Shown here piece by piece: positions 36,290 through 48,740 of a stretch of 64,000 bases of DNA. This DNA comes from Crotophaga sulcirostris (taxonomy: Eukaryota; Chordata; Aves; Cuculiformes; Crotophagidae). A program made the position numbers and the translations under genes. The notes beneath the pieces were generated by a model. It had not been told where the DNA came from. It saw nothing but the letters and a program-made list of their open reading frames with translations, and ran no database searches. The stretch lies in assembly GCA_013397455.1 (NCBI GenBank), contig VYZB01000334.1:517814-581813 (forward strand), read 5' to 3'. Position 1 is the first letter of the stretch, and each line of letters begins with the position of its first letter.

Positions 36290-39200
36290 GTGTAATGAAA
36301 AGATAATCCTGAATAAAAGGAAGATGATGCATTGGTGATACGCGCAAATGATATTCTTAATAATCAGACAGTAAACTTATGTGCTAGCCTGTTTTGAAGT
36401 TGAATGATAGTGTCCTGGCATAATAATTGGCATCACTTCATTTTGAAAGATTTTTCTCCAAAGAAGTTGGCTTCAAAATTCCATTTGCATCGAATTTATT
36501 GATGGTTTTATAGTTTTTTTGATATATTTCAATTAGACATGAAGGACTTCCTTTTTTTAGTGTATTTAAACAAAAATACAGAATGTGGGCTTTTCAACTG
36601 CATAAAACAGAGCTTTTCTACCACAGATGTTTTTCATTTCTTTCAAACCAAGTATTTTTAGTAAAAATTACAGTCTAAACGTGAAAGCACATTGTGAGTA
36701 AATACAACAATCTGGAAGGAAAATTAGAAATTGACTGTGTCTTGTTTGGTCAAATTTGTGAAGATGCTAGGAGTGGCTGACAGTTTTAGATGGCGCAGTG
36801 TGTATTTGGTTTCTGAGGTTAGTCCTGAATTACTATGCAGTACTGAGTTGTCATCACAGCTGTGGCTGCCAAGGTTAGGTAGAGGTGTGATCCCTCAATA
36901 GCACAGTTGACCTGGTGAGAGCCCTTGATGCAGCTATTCTAGGCGAAAAAAAAACCAACAAACACAGCCTTGTGCCTCTGCTGGAATGACTCTTCTTGCT
37001 TGGGGAAAGAGACTGCCTTTGCTGTAGTGCTTGTAACGACCAGCTTTACTGCTGTCACTGCATCCACTTTAGAAGTACTTGAAGTGTTTTTTTGATACGT
37101 CATACAAGTACTCTTAGAGTATCCTTGTCTATCTGCAATTTGGGATTGCTTTGTCTTTGTTACATAGAACCTGCTTGCTCATACAGGTCTTGCTTTAAGG
37201 TGTTATAGTCCTTTCCATGGCATCATGAGGTTTTGTAGTCATGCCTCTTAGGTATGAATGGTAAGGGAGTGAGTTGGAGGGAAGAAACTCCTAGGGAAGG
37301 AGAATAAAGGATTAATTGACTGGCGCTTGCCACAGCTCTAGAATTTAAAGTTAATCTTGTGAGCTAGAAAGCTACCTTTGTCTGTGGGAGAGGTTTCAAC
37401 CAAACAGCATCATCAGTGTAGAGCTGTGGACTTATTTTTCTGAAGCCCATCAGTGTTATGCGATTAGAGGGACGGAACCAAAGTACTTTTTAGAGAAAAA
37501 CAAAGTAAAACTTCTCAAGTGTAGAAAAATGGTTGGAGCTCCCCGAATGTTTCTTTCCTTGATTCTTAAGTGAAGTTAGAGTTGTGTTTTTTAATGAAAA
37601 GTATTTCTCTTCTGACTCAGAGATGCTTTTATGATCTATTCTTACAGGTGATTATTCTCCCTTTTCTTTTTTTCCTCTTCCTTTTTAATTATGAGCTAAG
37701 AGCTGGTGATGCCTTTCAAAACCAAGAGAAGCCATTTTTTTTACCAGGAAGAAGAGAAAGCTTTACAAGACCATGTCAGTAGCTGTTACATGTAATTCTA
37801 GCAGAATGTGTATTGTTGTTGGCAAATTTCAGGTCCTTTTAATGGATGGTCATTCTAGTTAATTTTTTGTTCTTTCTAACCATCTTTACTCAACATAATG
37901 TGCAATTATGGAGCAATTAAACCAAGTGTAATTTCCCTTCTTTCAAGGCTTGGTTGTTTGAGCTCCAACAGTATAACGTGAACCATCTTTCTGTTGGTAA
38001 AATGACACCAAGTATTTATTAGTAAAACTGGCACAAACGTTTTTGTGCTGTGAGTTGAAACGTGCCTCAGCAGACGTGATGATCTTAACTGATGCATGCA
38101 GTAGATATCTAATTGTTGATGAAACCTGTAGGATACATAAACTTAGTAGAAAATTTTTATTTAACATGAGTAATACTAAGTTATGTGACAAAATGAAGGT
38201 TGTCATTTGTGGAGATGCAAGCACTGTTTTGCATTAACTTCTTAGTGTCCTGTGGTACCGAATTGTCCTGGTATGTGCACTGACCTTTTTCCACAGGGAG
38301 AAGGTTGTGTTAAACTCTGCTTGTTTGAGGAGAAGTTTATCTGCTGACATGCTGAAGGATGAAGCATGATTTCTTCCTCAGTCAGCCTGATGCTGGGGTT
38401 TGGTTAGGAATTTATAACTAAAATGAGTAATCCAGAATTTGTTAACAAATGATGTCTGGCTCTGACTTTTTTTGACTTAGTTCCAAGACTACTACAGTCT
38501 TCATTCGAGTTGCAGTTTGCTTTAGGGAATAAAATACCAATATTTTTAAGTTCCAGAACAGAAAAAGGTAAACTTGTTTTTAAATATTTCTTCCTGAAAG
38601 ACAGACATCTGAATGCATTCCAGTTTCCTTGTTAGATTTAGAATGCAATGCATTAATTAGGGAATGCACAAGCTATTTTCAGTGTGTTTGTATGTCTGCT
38701 TTTATGTACTATCCTTGACCTTGAATGATTTCTTTGGAAACTCTTTAAAAAAAGAGAGAGGGAAAAGAAGGAAGAAAGCTTTCTTTCAAGACCACATTGC
38801 TAAATGTGGAAAACTTTGCAAATTGACCATTCTAAAAATATCTAATCTGGATTTTAAGAGAAAGTATGCGTTTTAGAGTAATTCCAGGATAGGAAACCAA
38901 AACGTTTTACTATCTTTTTAATGTAATTACGATAGTAGGATAAATGTAATAGGAGAGTGTCAGTACTGCTCTAGAATTTATTTAAGGAGAAAATGGATTG
39001 TGAATCACTTCCTGCCATAGTTTTTGAAACAAAAAAAAATCTTCTTTTCCAGGAAAGCTTTATATTGGGTTGACCTTACAAACTTTTTTACTGATTTAGG
39101 TCAGTTTTCATGTTTCATTTTTCCCTTAACTTCAAGGCTTTGCTCAATTCCAAGAAAACAATTTTCATTTTCAAAACTTACTTTCCATTTTAGAAATTAA

Positions 39201-42200
39201 TTCCATCTCTGTATATGATCACATGTTTTGGTCTGTAGCAGTTCTGGAGTTTAAGCCAGTTGTTGTACCAGCAACTCATACCTGTGCATGTACGCTTTCT
39301 CTCTGTACTCTTAACTTCCAGAGATGAAAATTAATCGAAAGCAAAGTCTATGTGTGAGGGTAGGCTGGAGGTATTTGAAAGTCAGCTTTGGACAAACTGG
39401 TTTCCTTAAAAAATCAGTAGCCTAGTTGCTGCGTTTTGCTATATCACTCCCTTTTTTATAATGAACCCTTACATAAGACTCTGGTAAAGTTCTAATTTAA
39501 AATAACCTACTTCAAGTGAAAAGAAGAATATTGCCTTGTACAGTTGTTTTTACTGGTTAAGGATAAAGTATGGTGGCATGCTGTAAGATATATCTGCGTG
39601 GGTTCAATTTTAATGTCACTTGCTATCTAGGTAATCTAGTTACGTCAAGACAAATTGTCACATTTTGTAGTACTGTTACAAAATATAAGTTCAGAGTTAT
39701 GGTAGTATAGGAATACAGATGACATCCTGTAACTTGCTTTCTCTGTAGCTGGTTTTCCTTGGAGGTTAAGTGGGAGAATTTATGGGATCTTAAACAAAAC
39801 CAAAAAAAAAAAAAGAGAAAAAAGACCATACTGTTTTAACTGTCAAAAACTATCCTAATTCATTAATATTCTGTCTGTGACAGGAACTAATTTCAAATTT
39901 TAAAAAGCTTTCATGTGCAACAAGAGTACAGATCTAATGTGAGTTCTGATTCCCTGGAATGCAGTCAGCCTGACAGCATGTGAATACTTGAGTACTGTCC
40001 AACAACTGCACTTGTTGTTCTGAGAGACCTGTCTCCTTGAACTTCCAGTTTTTCCTCTTGGTTTAATATCCAAGACTACCTGTGTATGCAGCCCTTGACA
40101 TGGCTTCGTAACCTCTGTGACCTCAATCTCTACAGATGCTGGTTGGTATTATTCACTGGTTAGCATTACCTCCTAGCCACATGCCAGTTGCCATGGTTTA
40201 TGTGGTGTCCTTGCATTACTCTGCTGTCCTCTGAGGAAGCAGCAGTACGCATCCAGCATCCAGTAGTTGTTGCCTTGTCCTTGGCATTGAAAACTTGTGA
40301 TGTAAATCACTATCTTAATATATTTTTTTCTGACTTAATTCTGCAAATATACAAACAGACCAGAGGAGTGTAGCCTTCAAGTAGTAACTACAGCGTAGAG
40401 AATTCCTTTGTGCTTAAGTCAGAACTGATAAAAGGGCTGCTGTAGGAGTTGAGTGGTCCTACAAAAGACTTTCTTGTTTGACACAGTTCAGTATAGATGG
40501 AAGGGTCTCCTAACGTGGGCTTTTTGCCAACACTGTATTGAACTCTTCTGAAAAATGAATGACAAGTTGTGAAAGAGGGGAATCTTTAACAATATTTAAA
40601 GTGTATTTTAGGGCATTTGTGAATCACATATCACACATTAAAAAAGACTGTTTATTTTTTTAATTGTATTTGGTTATTTTTTTATGCTCACCATTTATTC
40701 GTTGTTGCAAGCGAGTGCATTTGACACTTTTGAAATATCTGGAAATTTTTGCTTTGGAAGTGCGTGGGCAATGACTGAGAAGGTTAATTGGAAGGATGCA
40801 GTAAAACCTTTCAGTAAGTTTAAATTCGCATTAGTAGAGCTAGTTGATCAGATAAATCAGAAGCTCATTTACTGAATTAATGTGATAAAAATCCAGGTGA
40901 GTTGCCTTTTGTCCTGCTTTGTTTAACCATCTGCTTGTTTACATAAGTCATCTTTCATTGTTAATTGGTGTCAGACCTTTAATACTTTATGAGATTGCTG
41001 GAAAAATAAGTGTGTGTGTGGGAAATGGCGTAAGAGGAATAACTTTCACCAAAGTAGGTGTTAATATAGACCTTTACTGTGTCTATTTTTTTTTTGGACA
41101 GAAGGTAATTGCATTCAAATGATCGTTTTAAAGGCTGGGAAAATCAAATGTTGCATAGCTGTGTGACTTCTAAGAAATAAGACACTTTGTTGTACCCATG
41201 CCAAGTTTAACTGCTAACTGGTTACTGACAGCCGGTAGTAATGCAAATACAGCGCAGGATCTGTGCACGAATTGTGCAGCTGACTACAAAGTTTAATTTA
41301 TACTGACTAATGAAATAAAGAGCATTTGACCATTGAGGCACTTAAAATTGGATAAACCAATTTATAAAGCGTGAGACAAATTTATGGTCTGTAACAGTTG
41401 AGGATGAAGTTTGTATGTATTCTAATTATTTTCATATTTTTAAACTTGCATTAAAAGCAAGGTTTATTTTAAAGACTTTTACCAACATAACGCTCTTATG
41501 TTTGTTCCCTTATTATAGTTTGATACTTTATTATTTCATTCTAGTGGCCTGCCTTCTCTCTGCATAGCAGTGTTCAGCTGTGTGTGCAAGGCACAGTTGG
41601 CAGCACAGACTCTCTTTGGCAAATCAGCTTCTAGCTTACCCTTGACAAGAACAACTAGTGAACTTTATTTTATAGCATTTAATGTCTACGTTCAGCTTTG
41701 ATATTTTGACTGGCCTAAAGTTCATAGAGCACCAACCCATACTCAGTGATTAATCATGGAATTGGTAGTACGTTTGTGGAAAACATAAATAAATAAATAC
41801 AGGGAGTGTGGCCCTTGGGGTTCATGTGCTTGGTGATGGGTCATTTTTGCCTGCAGCTTCAGCTATGAAAGTATGGCAGATAAAATGTGTGTGTTAAGAA
41901 TTCATTGACAAATACATCTACAGATGATCTTCCTGGAATCTTCTGGAAACTGTGAACGAATTGGTGAAGTTGAGTGAAGAACTTTGCAGTAAGCTATTGA
42001 TTACTTGCACAGCAGTTGCCTCAGTGAAGCACTTTGTAATCCACCAACAGGAGATGCAATGCACTGCTTTGGGAGGGAGAAAAGTACTCTTAGTGAGACA
42101 CTTGTTTGCATATTTACAAAGCTGGCCTCCGTGACCGCATTAAGTGAAGCTTGTGCTTCTTCAAGCCAATTCTGCTGAGTCCGCTGGTTTTGAAAGTTCA

Positions 42201-43600
42201 AGAACAGAGAAAAATCAATAATCTAAATGAATTGTTTAATACATTAGCTGAAGGAAGGAAACCTGGAATGCTTTTATTCTGAAATACTGTGTGATTATCA
42301 GTGACAACTGGGACAACTGGCTGTGCTGCTGCTGTTGTACATGCAAAATGAGTTTCAGTTCCTCCATTGATTTAGGTTGTAAACTGAAGCCTTGCAAACC
42401 AACTACAATTAGTGTGTTGGGGATAAAATATCAGCTCCATTATATATTCTGTATTGTAACTATTGTTACACAGAAGCAGGAAATTACAATTTTGCTTCCT
42501 CTAGAGCAGAAGTATGAGGGTGATATAAAATGTGTAGTTGTGTTTTAGCTTTCTATTATTCCAAGCCATGATAAGCAAGAGCAATATTGTGCAGCTTTCC
42601 TGGTCAAATATAAGTGCCTCAACTAGTAGAGATGACTTCAGCTAAATGTACTTCTAATATATGAATGGTAGGCAGTGGTAGTCTAGGGACTAGAAGGAAC
42701 AGGTGCGGTGGCAGTCTGATGGAACAAGGAAGCTGAGAATAACTTGATTAGTGCTACTTAAAAAATTTAGAAGCAGCATGCCACTTAATTTTACTGATAG
42801 TTTTCAGTGATCAAATGTTATGATTTCATGTATCTTGGCAATAATTTACAGGCTTGATTTCTAGGTAGTTATGTAGATGATAAATGTAGTTGCTGTTTGG
42901 TGGCAGGAGTAAAGAAGTGTTTAGGAGTAAACAAGAGTTTGGCTCATCGACTAAGATGTACTTGAAGAGAAGAGAGGTAGTAAAATGCTGAGTTGACCTT
43001 TATAGCTGAGAGCCTAGGAAGAGAAGTGGAGAAGTCATGATGCCTGAGATAAGGTCAGGTCAGAGCTCAGCAGATCCCTGAAGAGGTGTGTTTAAGGAGG
43101 ATGTAGTCTGAATAACTGCTCCCTCTATATCATCTACTTTCAATAGGTATTATTGAAGGCATGGCAACGAGAGATTCTTTCATACAAAATGAAACAAAAC
43201 TTTCAAAATGGAAAGCAGTTTGCCAAAGTTACTTAGCTGTCTCATAGCTTTTGAAACTGTATGTTTAAAGTTACAAAGCAGATGTTCTCTCACGCTTTTT
43301 CAATCTTGCGTCCCAATTTCAATTTTATAAATAAAGATGTATTTGATGCACAAAGAGAACACTTTTTTACAAAGCACCAAATTTCTGTGTACTTGAAGGG
43401 TGTTTTTTCGGATTGTACTTTATCAGAAGCAGAAGCTATTTCTGTTGAGTTATGGTGGAAACTCCACCATTACAATGGTAAAGCAAAACCATTGACTTCA
43501 TTTTGTACAATTGTTCGAAGGAGATTTATTCACAGAGTTAAATATGCATCAATAAGATCATAGAATATAACTGAATTTTTTTTTACTGTAAACCATTATC
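36290..43600. other. Intron 1, unique sequence
   Basis: AT-rich intronic DNA with only short random frames. The stretch at about 41220-41410 contains an octamer ATGCAAAT (41241-41248) and several homeodomain-like words in a region with no repeat signature. It is noted as a candidate regulatory element only. Confidence 0.5.
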
Positions 43601-45530
43601 AAATTGTGGTTTAATTCTTAACAGGCAATAACATTTTAATTGTAAAGCATTGTATGTTGCAAAAAGAGGAGACATGTTTTCTTAGCTTTTTTCCCCCGCA
43701 CAGTTGTGAATAGTTGTTGTAGCTGGACTTGTGAAGGAACATATTTTTTTTTCCAGGGCTATATGTTGTGCTGACCTGGGAATAAGGGTAGGGGGTGCAG
43801 TGAGGAAAGACAAGAATCTGGTGAAGAGTGATGTACAACTTTATTAGGCACTTTACGCAAAGATGGGATGTAGGAAGGGGAAAGAGGGGGAGAACTGTCT
43901 GAATTGCTACAGTGGCGATCAGAAGGACTGGAGAAGTTTTTCTTGTGGATAAGAGAGGCCATGTGGAAGATGAACCCGATGTTGGTAGCAGTAGAAGATA
44001 CATGATGAACACTGGAAACACAGAAAAAATGCAAGCATAGTAATCTCAGTAGCTAAGAGATCCGAAGTTGTGTTGTGTTTGAAAGGAAGGACTTGTACAT
44101 GCCTGGGTACAAGAAACGGTGCTGATGTGATCAGAAAACTGAATATTCCATGCATATAGACTAAGCTTGAAAGGAGCAAGATGGCAGTAAGGTCAAAGCT
44201 GCTACTTCCTGATCTACTCCATGTGAAATGATGGCTAGTGAAATGTTGTACTGGATGAATGAAAAGAGATGTGAATCACAGGCATGCACCTCAGTGAATC
44301 CTGCCTGTTATGAGGTCCATCTTCCCCTCCCTCCTTGAATAACAAAAGGAAGTTAAGACATAGAGATAATGTTGAGAAATATCTACTGAAAGGAGGAATC
44401 AGACAAGGATGAGTGTGCAATGAGACACTACACTGTGATTTTTAGGAAGTAAAAGGAGAACCACAGAAGCCAGTAAAGGTCAAAAGTTCTGGGAAAAGAA
44501 TCATGAATTTACATAAGCACTGAATGGTAAAGGATTCCAAATCTTGAAAAGGATCCAGAAAGTATCTCCACTGAGGATCTTGGCGAGAGCCATCCTAGTG
44601 TGATGCACTACATTGGAACCAGCAAAGGCCCAATGGCAGAACCACATTCCAGGCAAGGGCCTTGGTGTACTCAGTGACTTGGCCATGGGAACGAGAAGGT
44701 GGTGATGTGAGACAGGTAGTGGTGTGATGCAAAAGCACCTGAGGCAAAAGTTAATGAGTGAATGAGATGGGACAGTCAGCAGCATAGGAGTGCAAAAAGA
44801 AGTCAATATATTAGCCTAGCCTGCATGTAGCTTAATTGGTGGGCACATAGGGTTATCTGTAGTTGTGTTTTGGGCCAGGCAGCTTGGGAGTGATAGCACT
44901 GCATTCAACCTTGGTGAGGAAATGAATGCCCTGAGCCTGGGGTTGGAGTGTGGTGAAAGCAGAAAAGGCAAAGTCAGAGCAGATCCACCCTTGCTGCTGA
45001 TGCTGGTATGAAGTGACTGAAGTAGAGTGGGAAGGTTATTATATTTGCAGGGAGGGATGGAGGTAGTGTGCAATTTAATCTTCTGTGAGTAGCTGGGTAC
45101 AAGTAGTGTAAGTCATGAGTGGCATGTTCAGCACAGGGTGCAGGGACCTTTGACAGACTTGTTCCTGCAGAGCTCAGTGTCCTTGCACCCTGCTCTCAGC
45201 ATCCAGCAGCTCCTCTTCCACAGGAAGAGCACTGCTGGGCTTTTGGTCAGTTTGCTTTCCCACAGGAATGAATTTATTTGTGCTGGGGGCTGTTCTGAGG
45301 TTTGTTAACAGTATGTGCTGTAGGTGTCTGGTAGCAGTGTCCAGTGTGGTGGTCCTTATCCCTGACATGGGCATGCTGATGCAGTGATACAGGGCCTCCA
45401 TTAGCTTGAGCGAGACATTTGTGCCAGCCTACAAAACTCGGGCTGTGTTGTAAAGGTGGTGTGCTGATCAAAAGCTGAGACCAGTAATCCATGTTTTTTG
45501 TAAACACAGGTTTAAAGCTAAAATACAAGC
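43601..45530 (-). other. Purine-rich intronic block with minus-strand AATAAA
   Basis: The plus strand is strongly A/G-rich, so the minus strand has few stops and shows a chain of overlapping 60-136-codon frames without any recognisable protein. An AATAAA lies on the minus strand at 43840-43845. The block may be an old unrecognised repeat or the 3' end of an antisense transcript. No splice or promoter evidence was found. Confidence 0.25.
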
Positions 45531-45935
45531 CTGATGTTGTGTCTTTTTTTTCTAAGGCTAAAAAACTAAGGTTACAACCTTAGGTTGCCTGGCAAAGATT
45601 ATAAGTGACAAATGCCATAAACCTTTACTCTGAGAGCAGTTTAGAATATATTTCCAGTTACAATTTAGCAGCTTTATCACTCTGGTCCCTCCCTTTTTCT
45701 GGGGAGTGGACACATTCCTGATTGACCAAGCCTGCTGCCCTGAGGAAAGTTGCTGGTAGAGCAGCACAGCATGGTTGTGAGCACAGGAGTCCTCCTCCAA
45801 GGGCCCATTCCAGCAGACTTGCTCCCTAATGTCACTCAGTGAACTCCTCCAGGGACAGACTATGAAACAGGCCTATCAGAATAAATGCTTTCCATTGTGA
45901 AATACTCCAGTCATGAATATGGTGAACGAAATAAC

Positions 45936-45985
45936 TGACTCATTTGCTGTTCTGTGACTCATTTGCTGCTCAGTGCCTCATTGTG
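45936..45985. repeat. Tandem 19-bp units, two consensus AP-1 sites
   Basis: TGACTCATTTGCTG occurs at 45936 and 45955, followed by a decayed third unit (TGCCTCATTG, about 45974). Each intact unit starts with TGACTCA, the AP-1 consensus. The spacing of 19 bp is close to two helical turns, which would put two AP-1 dimers on one face. Enhancer function is inferred. Confidence 0.6.
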
Positions 45986-48740
45986 TAACTCTTAGAATAG
46001 AAAATGCACATTGCTGTGCTTATGAACCTGTGTATTTTGGAAAGGTTTTTTGTGACTGTTGTTTGCAAGCTTCACCCACTGTGAAGACCACTGTTTCATA
46101 AGTTAAGTGGTTGCTTTAAGCTGACTTAAATGCAGGCTGCTGCAGCTCTCCTCAAGGTTGCAGCTTGTGCCAGGGCTTGTGGAGCTGCATGGTGAGACAG
46201 AACTGGCTTGCTTTATGAATTCACATCTTGCTGGGTGAGTTCCACCTGATTTATTGGCCAAGAAAATGCTACTGTTGATTCAAGGGAGAAGGTCTGCAAG
46301 AGGGGGACAATGAGAAGGGCAGGGCTCAGCTCCTGTCTGTCAGTAACACTTACACTGGCTTAAAGTGTTCATGAAGCCTTGCCTGCTACCTGGGGAAAGG
46401 AGATGACTACTGTGCTTGGCAACTTAGCTGTGGTCAAAGGTGGCCTGTTTATTCCAAAGGCAGCAACATAGGCCTTTCCTAAGCACAGGCTGTATGTTGG
46501 GCCTGTGTGAGTGAGCCATCTTCCACATCTCTTCATCCACAGTGTTTTTCTGTGTTATAAAACCCTGGCCAAGTGATGAGTACCCCTCCCACGCTCCAAC
46601 CAGTGGCTAAAAGCAAGCCAAACAAATGCTTACTGTAATTGTACAGGAAAGGGGAAGGAAATGCTTAACTATTTACTCCAATTGTGCATGTTCACGTCTC
46701 TTTATATCTGTGTAGCTGTGGGAAAGCTGCTTTTTGCCTTAAAAGTTTATCTTTTCTTGTCTCTTGAGACAGTGCTGAGCTTTGACATGCTTATATATAA
46801 CACAGGCTTTTTGATGCATTTTTTTCTGCTTAATCTAATATGCAGTTGTTTGGTGACCAGATAATGTGTTTTATGTTTATTTTCATTCATAGCTGCTGAC
46901 TTCAGTTACTAAAGTAAGCATTCACAGCTTTTTGTCTAGTTAGGCCTGCTGAGCCAACATAACTGAGAATGAGCTGGAGTCTCCTCTGTCCTCCTTGGAC
47001 TTAGATCTGTTGCCACTCAACAGTCTCATTGGAGGCTGCAGAGTTGTGGTGGTAGAGCAGAGACTTCAGTTGTTTTGTATGGTCTTTATTACTGGTAGCA
47101 ATGCCTGAGAAGGAAATGATGGAGCATAACTTGAAGATGGCAAGCTGAGTTTGTAGGGCTGGCATGTAGAGGGCAGAAAGTCCTTACTACTTGTAAACTG
47201 AGTACTCTTGATGTGGACTTCACTGAGAGTTTAAAATAGCTTTGTGGTGTTCCAGTTTCATTACTGCTTCCCCAAGTAAAACAGAAATTGAGCAAAACAT
47301 TGGTGCTTTTGTATAACTTGTTTAATGTGGAAGCTAAATGACAGACAGCTGCTCCAGTAAGTGTGGCGTATTTACTGCAATGATCTGTTTTCAGGGCTCA
47401 AAGCCAACGTATCATCTGTTCCAGATAGACCTAACTAATGCAGAAGTAAGATTGCCCATAACTGATGGAGGGAAGAAATGCATTGGAAGCCCTGCTGCAC
47501 GATTCATGGTGCAGATGAGTCCATTTTCAGGGCAGAAATGGCTTCTGTTTGCCATAAGAGATTTCATGGGACTTTATGCGGAGCTGTCTGGGAGAGCATG
47601 CTTTGGCTTTCTCAACTGCTTGCACTGGGCGAGATAAAAGCTTATTACTGGTTTGCTTTCAACAATAGTTCACTTCAATGCGGAAGGATTGATCTAGGTT
47701 ACTCCCCTCCAAGTCTACAAAGACAGTTGTGGCTGTCACACTATTTAGGGCATGCATGAGCGAGAGACTGGGTCTGTAAGCTGTACAGAGCTTAAGGTCT
47801 GGATACGGTAGTTCTCTTGGTTGTCTCCTGCTGGAAAGGGAACCTGTGCGACCTCCAACTCTAATTGAAGTATCCAGTTTCCTTCCTAACCTCTGCTGTT
47901 TTTTGTTCATGTTTAGCCAGGCTCATAAACTAAATATTTCATACTTGAGGAAGGTGAAGTTACTTGGTCTGGTATCTTTCCTGCTCCATTGCTGTACTGC
48001 TGTGTTATAAAACTAGATGGCTTCTTTCTGTCAGATCATGTTTTGGATTGATCACGGGTGTTTAATGTAGTACTCTTGTAAGCTGACCGTGATTTCTGCA
48101 AGCCAGATTTGTTAAAGAAGTACCAGCTTTGAACTCCTGTGCATTTAGTAGTGAAGAACAGTCAGGTATGTCAGTCCTTCAGTTTTGTACGGTGTGGCTT
48201 CATGGCTGTCTTAACCCCTCCACCTCTGTATTCCTACTTTCTCTTTGCTATTTTGAAGACAAATACAATCAGGGGAAACTGGCTGGGGAGAACAGGGTAT
48301 TGAGCTGTACACGTGTTGCTGACATGAAGCTAACGAATAGGAAAAAGAGCAATCCTTTTGAGTAATGCAAGAGATCCTTTAAACACAGTCAAATAAAAGT
48401 GTTCAGTTGTGAAGCTTGGCTAAATTCTATTCAGTGTAGGAAGTACTATACCAGGAAGGATGAAGGCTTATGGAACCTGAATGGGGGAAGAGGAAAGTAG
48501 CAGTGCTTGTAGGCTTCCTTTATCTTCATGAAATTCATAACTTATGTCACCTGCTATGGGTGGATATGTTTGATTCAACTATGATACTTGATTTCTCTTG
48601 AATCTGGGGCAAAACTTTTTTCCTCGGTGAAAAAGCATTGTTTTATTGCAAAGACAATTGAAAGTGTTAAAACTGGGATTTTTGTGTGCTACAGTTGAGT
48701 GAGTGTTCTCAAACCTGCCAAATTTAACTTACTGGGGATG
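45986..48740. other. Intron 1, unique sequence
   Basis: No repeat or gene was recognised. Frames up to about 99 codons (47338-47637) lack domains and are judged random. Confidence 0.5.

Noticed and set aside
43611..45401. Chain of minus-strand frames, considered as a degraded viral or LINE ORF
   Set aside because: No reverse transcriptase, gag or other motif was visible. Plus-strand purine bias alone removes minus-strand stops.
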